Source: G963665595 sp963665595
Lineage (GTDB): Bacteria > Actinomycetota > Coriobacteriia > Coriobacteriales > CADBOM01
NCBI GenBank assembly: GCA_963665595.2
Contig: CAXXJK010000004.1
Coordinates: 124,001-188,000, forward strand
Length of the DNA: 64,000 bases
Reading direction: 5' to 3'
The notes under the pieces were generated by a model. The model ran no database searches, was not told where the DNA came from, and saw nothing but the letters and a program-made list of their open reading frames with translations. A program made the position numbers and the translations under genes. This document shows, one piece after another, positions 36,751-46,452 of this stretch (position 1 is its first letter; each line of letters opens with the position of its first letter).

Positions 36751-38184
36751 TTACCTCTCTATCAGTGACAGAATAAGCGTATCGCGTCTAGCATGCAATT
36801 CATGGCTCAATCCCACCGGATAGCTATGAGGGTTGAGAAAGCGTTTGCGACTCGCATCAAGACGAGACAGGTCTACGGCGGCGCGCAGACGTGCAGCGTT
36901 AATATCAGGTTTCCCTACAGACTTTCCTTGACGTACCAGAGGAAAAAGCAGGGGCTCAAATACACCTGCCGAAAGATCTTTACGTCGTAGAGGATCATGG
37001 GGGTCGATAATTCGATGTTCCAAAACACCCTGTTCATCAAATACCATATCGCCCATCATATTGCCATCCGCATCATAATAGCGTCGCACATCGACACAAC
37101 CGGGAAGAGTACGTTTTCCCGTTGTGTCAGAAACTTTAATACGAGGCTCCCAGCAATCTGATCCCGGCCGGCACAATGCCGAAAGTTTATATACGCCCCC
37201 GAGAGCCGGCTGATCGAAAGCGGTTACCAGTTTTGTACCCACACCCCACATGTCGATTGCGGCACCCTGATCGAGCAGCGATGCAATGGTATATTCATCC
37301 AGATCATTGGTAGCAACGATCTTAACTTCCGGAAAACCCGCTTCGTCCAGCATAAAACGAGCCTTACGAGAGCCCCAGGCCAGATCGCCTGAATCAATTC
37401 GTATGGCCATAAGGCGTTCTCCGCGATCTCGCATTTCGCGTGCCACCATGATGGCGCGAGCAGTGCCCTGCTCAACAGAATAGGTGTCCACCAACAAGAT
37501 GGCATTATGGGGAAACGCGCTTACATACGCTCGGAATGCTTCCAATTCGTCGTCAAAGGCCATGACCCACGAATGAGCATGAGTTCCCGAAACAGGAATA
37601 CCAAAACGCTTTCCCGCTGCAACATTAGATGTCGAGGAACACCCGCCCACATATGCTGCTCGCGAAGCAAGAATGGCACCATTAGGCCCCTGAGCTCGAC
37701 GCAGTCCGAATTCAGAGACAGGACCATTCGCCACCTGACATACGCGAGCCGCCTTTGTCGCAATGAGCGATTCAAAATTTACTGCGTTCAGAAGAGCAGC
37801 TTCGACGATCTGGCAGTCCGTGATAGGCCCCATAACACGAAGAATCGGCTCATGGGGAAAAACCAACGTACCGTCGCGTACTGCATCAATATCAATATTC
37901 AATCTCAAATTACGCAGGGTTTCAAGAAAATCATGCTTAAACAGCTTTCCACCATTCGGGGCGTCAAGTGTAGCAAGATATTCTATGTCATCATCCTCAT
38001 AATAGAAATTATCGATAAGCTCGGCAAGATGGTCTGTTCCGCACGCCACGGTATAGCCGCCCTCAAAAGGATTTTCACGAAAATGCATGTAGAAGCAGGC
38101 GCGAACTTCAGATTTTCCCTGCTCCTGAAAACCTTGGGCCATAGTGAGATGGTAGAGATCTATGAGCATGCCCTGGTTATTCAC
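36751..38184 (-). CDS. pncB: Nicotinate phosphoribosyltransferase
   Basis: Makes nicotinate mononucleotide in NAD salvage. 477 residues, with the TDLYxLTM-like start LIDLYHLTMAQGF, the EFGLRRAQGPNGA motif, the conserved SGTHAHSWVMAF histidine, and the IRIDSGDLAWGSRKARFMLD phosphate site. Start is a GTG that overlaps the stop of the PSP1 gene by four bases (GTGA), so translation is probably coupled; an ATG five codons in is the alternative. The end overlaps the degV region. Confidence 0.94.
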   Translation of the reverse strand: MNNQGMLIDLYHLTMAQGFQEQGKSEVRACFYMHFRENPFEGGYTVACGTDHLAELIDNFYYEDDDIEYLATLDAPNGGKLFKHDFLETLRNLRLNIDIDAVRDGTLVFPHEPILRVMGPITDCQIVEAALLNAVNFESLIATKAARVCQVANGPVSEFGLRRAQGPNGAILASRAAYVGGCSSTSNVAAGKRFGIPVSGTHAHSWVMAFDDELEAFRAYVSAFPHNAILLVDTYSVEQGTARAIMVAREMRDRGERLMAIRIDSGDLAWGSRKARFMLDEAGFPEVKIVATNDLDEYTIASLLDQGAAIDMWGVGTKLVTAFDQPALGGVYKLSALCRPGSDCWEPRIKVSDTTGKRTLPGCVDVRRYYDADGNMMGDMVFDEQGVLEHRIIDPHDPLRRKDLSAGVFEPLLFPLVRQGKSVGKPDINAARLRAAVDLSRLDASRKRFLNPHSYPVGLSHELHARRDTLILSLIER

Positions 38185-39632
38185 GATGCGGTTCCGTCAC
38201 TTCCCTTTCCCTTTCCTGCGTCAACCGACGTGCGTCTGCGCCTATTTCCGTATCCTGAATCAGCTCGCGCAGCATCAGGAGAGGATGTCCGCGCGCCGCC
38301 TTTGCGTAATCCAGAAGATTTCTGGCCCGGACGTGGCTTGGCCTGATCCGCCCGCTTCGTGGCGGGTTTCCCCTGATCGCTACGATTGCCCGAGGCCGTA
38401 TTGTGTCTGCGCGAGCCTTCTTCGCTTTTCCCGGCAGAGATAACCGTAGACGGCTGGTGCTGCTTCTTGGCACTTTTTTCTTCAAGGCGATTGTTAACCT
38501 CATTTGTGGAGGCACTGGGCCCGCTTCCCGATCCCTTGCCTCGGCGATGTTTTCGGCCACTGTTTGATGCATTTACGGGTTTCTGATTCGTATTACCAGC
38601 ACCCTCTGCTGCAGGTTTTGTCTCATTGACGACACCCGACCGACGACGAGGTCTGCGAGATTCACTGCGTGTGCGTTCAGCGGCAGGAGTACTTTGCGAT
38701 GAAGACTCCAATGAAGAGAGTTCTTGCAATAGAGAACGGGCACAACACTCATGCAACGTATCGAGAGAAACGCTGCAACCGCAGCACGTGCCTGATTTAT
38801 CATTTTTATCCTTCTCAGCGTCAATGAGAATTTGTGAGAAAGGAACCGTGAACGACCTCGAGTTCTCAGGGTTTGTCAGACGAAAGTTAATGAGCTCCCG
38901 GGGAGTATCAAATGAGATAACTTTGGCCTGCCCGACCGGCGTATCGATGATAGCACCCACTTTAGGCGCACGAGACTTAAAGTCTTTATATGCTTCAAAC
39001 TCATATCGAAGACAACACATCAGACGCCCACAGGCACCCGATACTTTGGCAGGATTAAGTGGCAAATCTTGCTCTTTTGCCATCCGTATAGAAACAGGGA
39101 AAAACTCCCCTCCTAAACGCGCACAACAAAGTTGCTCGCCGCAATGTCCCAGACCCCCTACAGATCGGGCCTCATCCCGAACACCAATCTGGCGCATATC
39201 CACATGGATATGCAACTGACTCGCTAAATCTCTAACAAGCTCGCGAAAATCAACGCGTTCCTCACTGGAGAAATAAAAGACTGCCGTACCGCCGCCTACC
39301 AGATAATCTACATCGACCGGTTTCATCTCAAGTCCATGACGCTTAACCGCATCACGAAAGAGCGTCAATGCGGAACGGCCCTTTGCCTCAAGCTCATCAA
39401 GCATGTTGTAATCATTGCTGGTAACAACACGCACGATCGCTTTAAGAGGTGTAGAGAGCGCTGCTACCTCTTCTTCTGTAACCTCAAAAGGATCACTGAT
39501 GACAAGACCGATCTCTTTTGCATTATCTCGGTCTATCAGGACATAGTCTCCCTGATTAACCGTTTGATTGTTAGTGCCAAACCAGAAAGCCTTAGGATTA
39601 TAACGGAATCGAACCGCTATGACTATTGGCAT
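38181..39632 (-). CDS. PSP1 domain protein (RicT/YaaT-like) with long basic tail
   Basis: 483 residues from ATG 39632 (GAGAGG six bases upstream; start lies within the end of holB). The PSP1 domain (to about residue 275) has the cysteines of the RicT iron-sulfur/partner site: GHCGEQLCC (164-170) and GACGRLMCC (199-207). Two features are odd: an extra Cys group at 283-297 (GTCCGC and ECC) and a 160-residue Lys/Arg/Ser/Gly-rich tail that looks disordered and nucleic-acid-binding. In Bacillus RicT takes part in RNA processing by RNase Y. The tmk-holB-PSP1 order is conserved in Gram-positives. Confidence 0.9.
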   Translation of the reverse strand: MPIVIAVRFRYNPKAFWFGTNNQTVNQGDYVLIDRDNAKEIGLVISDPFEVTEEEVAALSTPLKAIVRVVTSNDYNMLDELEAKGRSALTLFRDAVKRHGLEMKPVDVDYLVGGGTAVFYFSSEERVDFRELVRDLASQLHIHVDMRQIGVRDEARSVGGLGHCGEQLCCARLGGEFFPVSIRMAKEQDLPLNPAKVSGACGRLMCCLRYEFEAYKDFKSRAPKVGAIIDTPVGQAKVISFDTPRELINFRLTNPENSRSFTVPFSQILIDAEKDKNDKSGTCCGCSVSLDTLHECCARSLLQELSSLESSSQSTPAAERTRSESRRPRRRSGVVNETKPAAEGAGNTNQKPVNASNSGRKHRRGKGSGSGPSASTNEVNNRLEEKSAKKQHQPSTVISAGKSEEGSRRHNTASGNRSDQGKPATKRADQAKPRPGQKSSGLRKGGARTSSPDAARADSGYGNRRRRTSVDAGKGKGSDGTAS

Positions 39633-40752
39633 ACAAAACCTCTCTAATATCGAACAGCATTGTCTCGATGACAAGCTGGATAGTGACATTATACAAAATA
39701 CAGGTCTCAGCCGTATCGACGGATGCCAGAGCCCTCAAAATACGGTCAAGTTCCATCTTTTTGCCCAATACACCGATCATATGTGGTACATCACTATTGA
39801 CGAGAGGCCTATCTGGATCAGACAGTGTTATGACGCAGTCGCGCAACCATGAACGCGTAACGCTGAGAAGCTCAAAAAATCCCTCGCGTTCCCGCGCGGA
39901 AAGCTCTCTTTTGTGACGCTTTTCCAAAGCAGTAAGAGCCCCCTTGCTCAGATAATCCTCTCCTGCGCTTCGCTCGTCTTCTTGATTTCGGCGAACGTCG
40001 TCAAGCGGGGCCTTGAGAACTTGAGTAAGCTCCTTAGCAGCATCAAGCACATCGAGCGCATCATAAGAAGACAGATACTCAAGTGTATTGATCATCTTCT
40101 GCCGAGCCAACTGGCGAGAAGAAGATTTGAGAAATTCAATTGCCTTACGGGTCGAGCCACCGGTAACCGCAAGCGCACAACGCGCAGCAGACTCGTCAGC
40201 TCCCGTATTACGAACCACCATATTGACAAGCTCTTCGTCGGGAATACGGCGAAAAATAAGCGTTTGACATCTCGAAAGAATGGTATCGAGAACTGCTGAA
40301 CGAGAACGCGACAGCAAGATGAAGGAAACATTTGCAGGCGGTTCCTCGAGTGTTTTGAGGAAAGCGTTGGCGGCCCCACCCCGCAAGAGGTCCGCTCGCG
40401 TCAGTATATATATCTTTTCTTGGGCTCGAATAGGGGCGCGCGTAGTATCGTGTATAAGCTCCTTTATCTGGTCTATCACATAGCCGTTTACCCCTTCGGG
40501 ATCTAGCCAATGGACATCCGGATGAGTACGGCGCGCAACACGTTGACAACTATCGCATGCATCGCCGCCGCCCTGAGAGCAGAGCCGAGCCTGAGCAAGG
40601 GCGAGTGCGGTATCAGCCTTTCCTGTACCGATGGGACCTACAAACAGATATGCCTGCGAAAGGTGTCCTTCGGCACGCGCACTTTCAAGGAGACGCACCA
40701 CTTGAGGCTGACCCATTACAGAGGCAAATGCAGTCTGTACAGTTTTTTTCAT
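39598..40752 (-). CDS. holB: DNA polymerase III delta' subunit
   Basis: Clamp-loader subunit. 384 residues with AAA+ features: P-loop variant FVGPIGTGKADTALALA, four-cysteine zinc module (CSQGGGDACDSCQRVARRTHPD), sensor 1 region ILTRADLLRGGAANAFLKTLEEPP and arginine-finger-like SRCQTLIFRRI. The C-terminal collar is less conserved. GGAAG is about 14 bases before the ATG. It overlaps the downstream PSP1 gene by 35 bases and follows tmk by 78 bases. Confidence 0.92.
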   Translation of the reverse strand: MKKTVQTAFASVMGQPQVVRLLESARAEGHLSQAYLFVGPIGTGKADTALALAQARLCSQGGGDACDSCQRVARRTHPDVHWLDPEGVNGYVIDQIKELIHDTTRAPIRAQEKIYILTRADLLRGGAANAFLKTLEEPPANVSFILLSRSRSAVLDTILSRCQTLIFRRIPDEELVNMVVRNTGADESAARCALAVTGGSTRKAIEFLKSSSRQLARQKMINTLEYLSSYDALDVLDAAKELTQVLKAPLDDVRRNQEDERSAGEDYLSKGALTALEKRHKRELSAREREGFFELLSVTRSWLRDCVITLSDPDRPLVNSDVPHMIGVLGKKMELDRILRALASVDTAETCILYNVTIQLVIETMLFDIREVLYANSHSGSIPL

Positions 40753-40830
40753 CAGATGCTTTTCACTTCCCGCAAACCGCTATCACGTTGGACAATCGAT
40801 CTCTATCTCTTTCGCATGTTCTAAATCTGA

Positions 40831-41478
40831 CTATAGCAGATCGCAAATTGAACGAAAGACCATCTCTTCAACCTGATCGATATTCTCCAAACAGTTTACG
40901 ATGTATATACGATGTTCCTCGTCTGCCTCTGCAAGAGCAATAAAACCCTCTTGCACACGACAATGAAACTCAAGTGATTCAGCTTCAAGCCGATCGACCC
41001 CTTTGCTGCGCGCCCGCTCAAGACCTTCAGCGACATCGCGCACCAGAAGAATCGTTCGATCCGGCATGATATCTCCAACCGCAAGAGCATTTGCCTGTTC
41101 CACAAGAGCACAGCCAAGACCACGCGCATATCCTTGATATGCAAGAGTCGAATCTATAAAGCGGTCACAAATAACTATGATACCCTCTTGGAGCGCTGGA
41201 CGAACAACTTCATCGATGACCTGAGCGCGCGCAGCTTCGTACAGTAGGAGCTCAGCTCGCGGACTCATACCTACATTGGCAGGATCAAGCAACAGCGTAC
41301 GAATAGATTCACCGAGCAACGTAGATCCCGGTTCATGAATATAAAGTGTACGGTATCCGAGATGTCTGAGATGTGTCACGAGACGTTTTGCATGAGTGGA
41401 TTTTCCGACACCTTCTCCCCCTTCAAAAGTAATGAAGACACCGCGGTGAGAGTGTTGAGGATTCTTTTGATCCATCAT
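40831..41478 (-). CDS. tmk: Thymidylate kinase
   Basis: Phosphorylates dTMP to dTDP. 215 residues; P-loop FEGGEGVGKSTHAKRL, the EPGSTLLGESIR motif (usually REPGGT), and CDRFIDSTLAYQGYARGLG carrying the DR(Y/F) site. ATG overlaps the fumB stop by four bases, so the two are coupled. Followed by holB. Confidence 0.94.
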   Translation of the reverse strand: MMDQKNPQHSHRGVFITFEGGEGVGKSTHAKRLVTHLRHLGYRTLYIHEPGSTLLGESIRTLLLDPANVGMSPRAELLLYEAARAQVIDEVVRPALQEGIIVICDRFIDSTLAYQGYARGLGCALVEQANALAVGDIMPDRTILLVRDVAEGLERARSKGVDRLEAESLEFHCRVQEGFIALAEADEEHRIYIVNCLENIDQVEEMVFRSICDLL

Positions 41479-42047
41479 AGATGTTCGCGCCCCTCTTCCA
41501 CATCAAGATACAGATCATTTCCCTTCACGTCGATACCCACAAAGCAAGGAAAGTCGAGTAATTCCAGACGGCGCAACGACTCAGTCCCTAGATCAGACCA
41601 AGCAACCTCTTCGCTCCTCACCACATGAGTAGCCAAAAGTGCGGCGATGCCACCTACTGCGACAAAATACACACTCCCGGTGTCTCGACAGGACTCATGT
41701 ACAAGGGGAGAACGCTTGCCCTTTCCTATACACGCCACAATCCCTGCATCCATAAGTAGCGGAGTGGCAAAATCCATACGAGACGCGGTGGTAGGGCCCA
41801 CCGATCCAAGCGGACGTCCCGCCGCGGCAGGCGACGGTCCCGCATAGAAAATCACCTCTCCTTTGAGGTTAAAAGGTAACTCTCCTGTTTGCTTAACTAT
41901 CTCAAGTGCGCGGGCATGTCCCACATCGCGCATAGTGTAGACCGGACCAGAAAGTATGACTGGCTGCCCCACACATAAATCGGCAAGTTCCAAACGAGAA
42001 AGAGGTAATTGAAGATGCAGCGGCTCAGAAATCTCGACCATGCCCAT
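41475..42047 (-). CDS. fumB: Class I fumarase, beta subunit
   Basis: C-terminal subunit of the oxygen-sensitive [4Fe-4S] fumarase, which interconverts malate and fumarate. 190 residues from the ATG at 42047 (GGGGA eight bases upstream within fumA). Motifs: VGQPVILSGPVYTMRDVGHAR in part, FYAGPSPAAAGRPLGSVGPTTASRMD and GIVACIGKG. One base after the alpha subunit stop. Symbol is generic for this two-subunit type; no specific naming standard. Confidence 0.92.
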   Translation of the reverse strand: MGMVEISEPLHLQLPLSRLELADLCVGQPVILSGPVYTMRDVGHARALEIVKQTGELPFNLKGEVIFYAGPSPAAAGRPLGSVGPTTASRMDFATPLLMDAGIVACIGKGKRSPLVHESCRDTGSVYFVAVGGIAALLATHVVRSEEVAWSDLGTESLRRLELLDFPCFVGIDVKGNDLYLDVEEGREHL

Positions 42048-42048
42048 A

Positions 42049-42924
42049 TCACGCTTCCCCACTCGTCGTGAGCGGCAACGAAAGAGAGCGCATCACCGAG
42101 CAACCCATATTGACCGCCACAGGAAGAGCGGCAATATGACAGGGCGCAGTCTCAATATGCACCGCAAGAGCAGTAGTGTTGCCCCCTAGGGCAGCAGGCC
42201 CTATACCAGTAGCATTGACATCTGCAAGAAGAGCATTCTCAAAATCAGCCACCTCGGGATTAGAGGCAGACCTATCGATGGGACGCAACAGCGCATGTTT
42301 AGCTAAACCGGCCACTCTATCAAAAACAGCTCCCACCCCTACACCAATAAGTAACGGTGGGCAAGCATTAGCAGCTTTTTCATGAACGCACTCAAGAACA
42401 ACACGTCGAATACCATCAAAACCCGCATCAGGAGAGAGCATGACCACGCGCGAAGCGTTGTCGCTACCCCCACCTTTCAACATGACATGAAGTGTTGCTC
42501 CTCGCCCGGGGCATGTGTGGATATCCGTAAAAGCAGGCGTATTGCTACCGGTATTTGTACGGTCGACAAGAGCATCATGAAGTATGCTCATGCGCAGATG
42601 GGCGCTACGATAAGCTTCTGCCACCGCCTCATCAACCCGACTAAATATATTTCCGGGGATGTTCTCTTCTTCTCCCACTTCAAGACAAACCCAGACAGAG
42701 CCCGTATCCTGACAGAGCGGCACCTGGTCGGTCTGGGCGATGCGTGCATTTTCAAGCATCTGCGCAAGCACGTGACGTGCACGGGGATTTGTTTCACGGG
42801 CTAGTGCCATCTCCATCCCCGCAAGCACGTCCGGTCGCAGTGTGGTGGCGATATGAGGAATAATCTTGCGCAACGCATCGGCGACGCCATAAGCCGAAAG
42901 TGAGTTAAATGAGAGCGTCATCAT
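42049..42924 (-). CDS. fumA: Class I fumarase, alpha subunit
   Basis: Iron-sulfur subunit, 291 residues from ATG 42924, chosen because GGAGG is nine bases upstream. Cluster cysteines are in PLCQDTGSVWV, NACPPLLIGVGVG and NMGCSVMRS. GNTTALAVHIE near the end is a family motif. With the beta subunit and malate dehydrogenase upstream it forms the malate-fumarate part of a reductive TCA branch. Confidence 0.93.
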   Translation of the reverse strand: MMTLSFNSLSAYGVADALRKIIPHIATTLRPDVLAGMEMALARETNPRARHVLAQMLENARIAQTDQVPLCQDTGSVWVCLEVGEEENIPGNIFSRVDEAVAEAYRSAHLRMSILHDALVDRTNTGSNTPAFTDIHTCPGRGATLHVMLKGGGSDNASRVVMLSPDAGFDGIRRVVLECVHEKAANACPPLLIGVGVGAVFDRVAGLAKHALLRPIDRSASNPEVADFENALLADVNATGIGPAALGGNTTALAVHIETAPCHIAALPVAVNMGCSVMRSLSLPLTTSGEA

Positions 42925-42989
42925 GGTCTGTCGCCTCCGATCATTCATTGAAACTGTCTTCTTCACGCAGTAGAACTCTTTTTAAACGC

Positions 42990-43928
42990 TTATGAGCGCC
43001 TCAGTCCCAACGCATCAACCGAAGCAGCAATAGAAGCAGCTGAAGCCCTGAGAGTCTCAAGCTCCTGCTCATCGAGCGGCAGTTCGACAATTTCTTGAAT
43101 GCCCGCTCTTCCCAAGCGAGCCGGCACGCACATATAGATGTCGTTTACGCCATATTCGCCTTCCAATAACGCGCAAACACTCATCGTCTTGCCACTATCA
43201 TCAAGAATAGCCTCTATCATATGAGCAATCGAAGCACCGGGTGCATAAAAAGCCGAGCCAGTCTTGAGAAATTCTACAACAGCGGCTCCCCCTCCGACCG
43301 TTTGATCGCAGACGGTTTTTACCTGTTCTGCCGTAAGCAACTCGGTCAGGGATTTGCCGTTGACCGTAGAGAATCGAGAAAGTGGTACCATGCCTTCTCC
43401 ATGAGCACCCACTACCATAGCGTCGATGTCATTAATGGAAGCACCGGTCAACTGCTGAATATAATAAGCAAATCGCGCCGAGTCTAGAACGCCTCCCATA
43501 CCAAACAGTCGATTTTTTGGCAGGCCCGCCTTCTTATAAGCCAGATAAGTCATAACGTCGAGCGGGTTGGTAACGCAGATGAAAATGGCCTCAGGGGAAA
43601 CCTCACGCGCTGAATCAATGACGGAAGTGACTATACTTGCGTTTATGTCCAGTAGATCTTCGCGAGTCATTCCCGGTTTGCGTGGAACGCCTGCCGTAAT
43701 GACCACGATATCGCTTCCCGCTGTGTCGGCATAGTCGTTAGTGCCGGTCACCGTCGGGCCAAACTTGTCGACAGAACGCATATGCATCATGTCGAGTGCT
43801 TTGCCCTGTGGAATTCCTTCCGCCACATCGATAAGAACCACATCGGCAAGACCTTTACGCAATACTATTTCAGCAGTAGTAGCCCCAACATTTCCAGCGC
43901 CTACAATGGTTACCTTAGGATATCCCAC
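42990..43928 (-). CDS. mdh: Malate dehydrogenase (LDH-like type)
   Basis: NAD-dependent enzyme linking oxaloacetate and malate. 312 residues, nucleotide loop VGAGNVGATTAE, substrate loop GVPRKPGMTREDLL with the Arg that marks malate rather than lactate, and the catalytic His in VVGAHGEGMVPL. GTG start with AAGGAG nine bases upstream. Six bases after topA and 65 before fumA, so malate dehydrogenase and fumarase are co-expressed. Confidence 0.95.
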   Translation of the reverse strand: MGYPKVTIVGAGNVGATTAEIVLRKGLADVVLIDVAEGIPQGKALDMMHMRSVDKFGPTVTGTNDYADTAGSDIVVITAGVPRKPGMTREDLLDINASIVTSVIDSAREVSPEAIFICVTNPLDVMTYLAYKKAGLPKNRLFGMGGVLDSARFAYYIQQLTGASINDIDAMVVGAHGEGMVPLSRFSTVNGKSLTELLTAEQVKTVCDQTVGGGAAVVEFLKTGSAFYAPGASIAHMIEAILDDSGKTMSVCALLEGEYGVNDIYMCVPARLGRAGIQEIVELPLDEQELETLRASAASIAASVDALGLRRS

Positions 43929-43934
43929 TTTGAT

Positions 43935-46452
43935 TCACTCCTTAGTCTTGCGAGCAGGTGTCTTCTTCACGCCACTCTTCTTCGAATTTCTCTTTGTACC
44001 TTTTTTTGCTTTACCGTCCTTGGCTTCTTTCTCTAAACGCAGAGGACAAGAATAGTTGGGACAGAGTTTCCAAGGGCCTCGAGTCGTCGTAACGATTATC
44101 AAAGGAGCTCCGCATGCCTCACAATATTCACCCGTCGCAACAAGCTTCCCGTTTTGCGGAAGAGGGTAGCTGGTATCGCACTCCTCATAGTTTTCGCAAC
44201 GAATGAAACGTTTCAATGTCCGAGGGTTCTTCTGCGCGATGAGTTTACTCTCCTTGCCAAATCGATCATGACAGGCAGAACACTCCCCTACTATCAAATC
44301 GGGTTCATAATTTGTTGGGCAGTTCGGATCCACACACACCACCCGAGGTTTACTTCGAAATGCTATGACCTGAATCTGCGGTGCGCCACACGTGGGGCAT
44401 GGTTCCTCAACTGGATTGATCTTGCCCTGTGGGACTGGATATGTCACATCGCACTCAGGCCAGCCCGAACATCCGATGAACATGGAACGCATCTTAGCTG
44501 AAGATTTCATCAGAAGATCTTTACCGCATTTCGGGCAGGCGCCCACCCGAGAGTCAGCAGTCACCGCATCGGAGAGGACGGCGCCCACCTCCTCTTTAAG
44601 GGGAATGAGCGTGCCAATAATCTCGGCGAGCATCTGACGAGAATCACAGACCACCTGTGAACAGGTATTCTTACCCGCCACGATCGCATCCATCTCACGC
44701 TCAAGCTCAGAAGTCATATCTGGCCGCGTGATTACCGGAGCATACTTCTCGAGAGCATCTATGATGGCGCAGCCGAGACGTGTGGGAGCCAAGGGGTCAT
44801 CGGTAACATATTTGACCTCAATAAGACGATCAATGGTCGCGTGCCGAGTAGATTTCGTCCCCAAGCCAAGCTTTTCCATCTCTTGAATCAATCCCCCCTG
44901 GCTATAGCGGCCGGGAGGTTCAGTCTGTTTGGCGAGCAGACAAGGATCGAAAAAATCAACCTGTTCGCCTTCAGAGAGAGCAGGCAGTTCCTCCTCCTTC
45001 TTGGCGCCATAGGGGTAAATCTCTCGATATCCAGGAGAGATAACCACATCGCCTTTGGCGGTGAAGGGTTCTCCGCTTACATCAAAACGAATCGTAGTAC
45101 CCTCCACGATACTCGAATCAGAAAGTGTCGCCATGAAACGACGAGCGATAAGATTGTAAAGTTTCCATTCATCGCCGCGAAGATTGTCGGGGTCGCCTAC
45201 GCCGGTGGGATGTATAGGAGGATGATCGGTAGTTTCAGTTTTGCCGCGTGTAGCGGTAAGAGTATGTTGGGCAAGCAGCTTGCGTACATAGGGTGCATAG
45301 GCAGGTACTTGTGCAAGAATGCTCACGGTAGCCGCAAGATCAAGTGATGCCGGGTATACAGTATTATCCACACGAGGGTAAGAAATGAGGCCACTCATAT
45401 ACAATGACTCAGCAAGACGCATAGTACGGCCCGGCGTAAGCCCCTCGGCGGCAGCAGCGGCCTGAAGGGCTGTCGTATTGAAAGGTACCGGGGCTGCTTT
45501 TGAACGCTTTTTCTTGTCAATAGAAATTACCCGGGCACTTGTCGTATCCTGCACATGAGAAAATGCTTCCTCTGCAACAGCTTGGTCAGAAAAGCGTGCC
45601 GTTGCATGGTTTACATTGAAAACCATGTCGTCTTGTTTACAGGAACCTTTGATAACCCAGTAATCTTCTGGCACAAACGCTTCACGTTCTCGCTCTCGGT
45701 GCACCATGAGGGCAAGGGTTGGGGTCTGGACACGTCCCGATGAACGGGTATTCCCAAATCCCGAAAACTTCACCATAGTAAGGTAGCGAGTAAGAACGGC
45801 GCCCCATATAAGATCAATAAATCGACGCGACTCACCCGCCTGAGCAAGATTTTCATCCAGCATGACAAGATTATCAAAAGCTTGCTGAATCTCGGCCTTG
45901 ATGAGAGCGGAATAACGAGCACGCAAAATGGGTGCGTCTTCATTTGCGGCGCGCACCATCTCTATGGCATCTGAACCAATCAGTTCGCCTTCACGATCAA
46001 AGTCAGTAGCAATAACAATTTCATCCGCTTTTTTGGAAAGATTCTTTAGCGAACGGATAATTTCTTTTTCTGCGGGAGTTTTTTTCTAGCGGAGCAAATG
46101 TCAGATACGGAAGTGCTTCGACCTTCCATGCCTTGAGCTCGACACCATCTTCAACAAAAGGTTTACGCTTTTTAAAAGGTGGTTTGGGAAGATTGTCTGG
46201 GATATATGCCTCAATTTCCCTTCCCTCGATGTCAAGTCCATACCAACCACGATGACTCGTGTAGCGAACGGACTCAACAAAATCGACCTCCAGAATATGG
46301 CCCCGCAGACCAATGGCGACATGCTCAACGCCCTGATGCGTAAAACGATACACCGGCGTGTTGTAGACCTTGTCCGCGGTTGGTTTGGTGTCCGAAAGAA
46401 GTTCAGCAATCTTTTGGGCAGCAATATTCTTCTCAGTGACTATCAAACGCAC
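43935..46452 (-). pseudogene. topA: DNA topoisomerase I, interrupted by a one-base frameshift
   Basis: First frame (46452-46021, GTG start with GAGG six bases upstream, overlapping hypB by ten bases) encodes the start of the Toprim domain (MRLIVTEKNIAAQKIAELL). It leaves the family sequence after LTFAPLEK at a run of seven A (minus strand, 46079-46085). Removing one A restores ...LEKTPAEKEII and the acidic motif ATDFDREGEL, then the second frame (open from 45959 at least) with the catalytic tyrosine YMSGLISYPRVDN and four C-terminal zinc ribbons plus a Lys-rich tail. The repaired protein has 838 residues. Since TopA is normally essential, slippage or sequence error is more likely than true loss. 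Confidence 0.88.

Noticed and set aside
46079..46085. A AAA AAC slippery heptamer for programmed -1 frameshifting in topA
   Set aside because: The heptamer is in phase, but the intact protein needs a +1 shift (or loss of one A); a -1 shift leads to the third, non-homologous frame.
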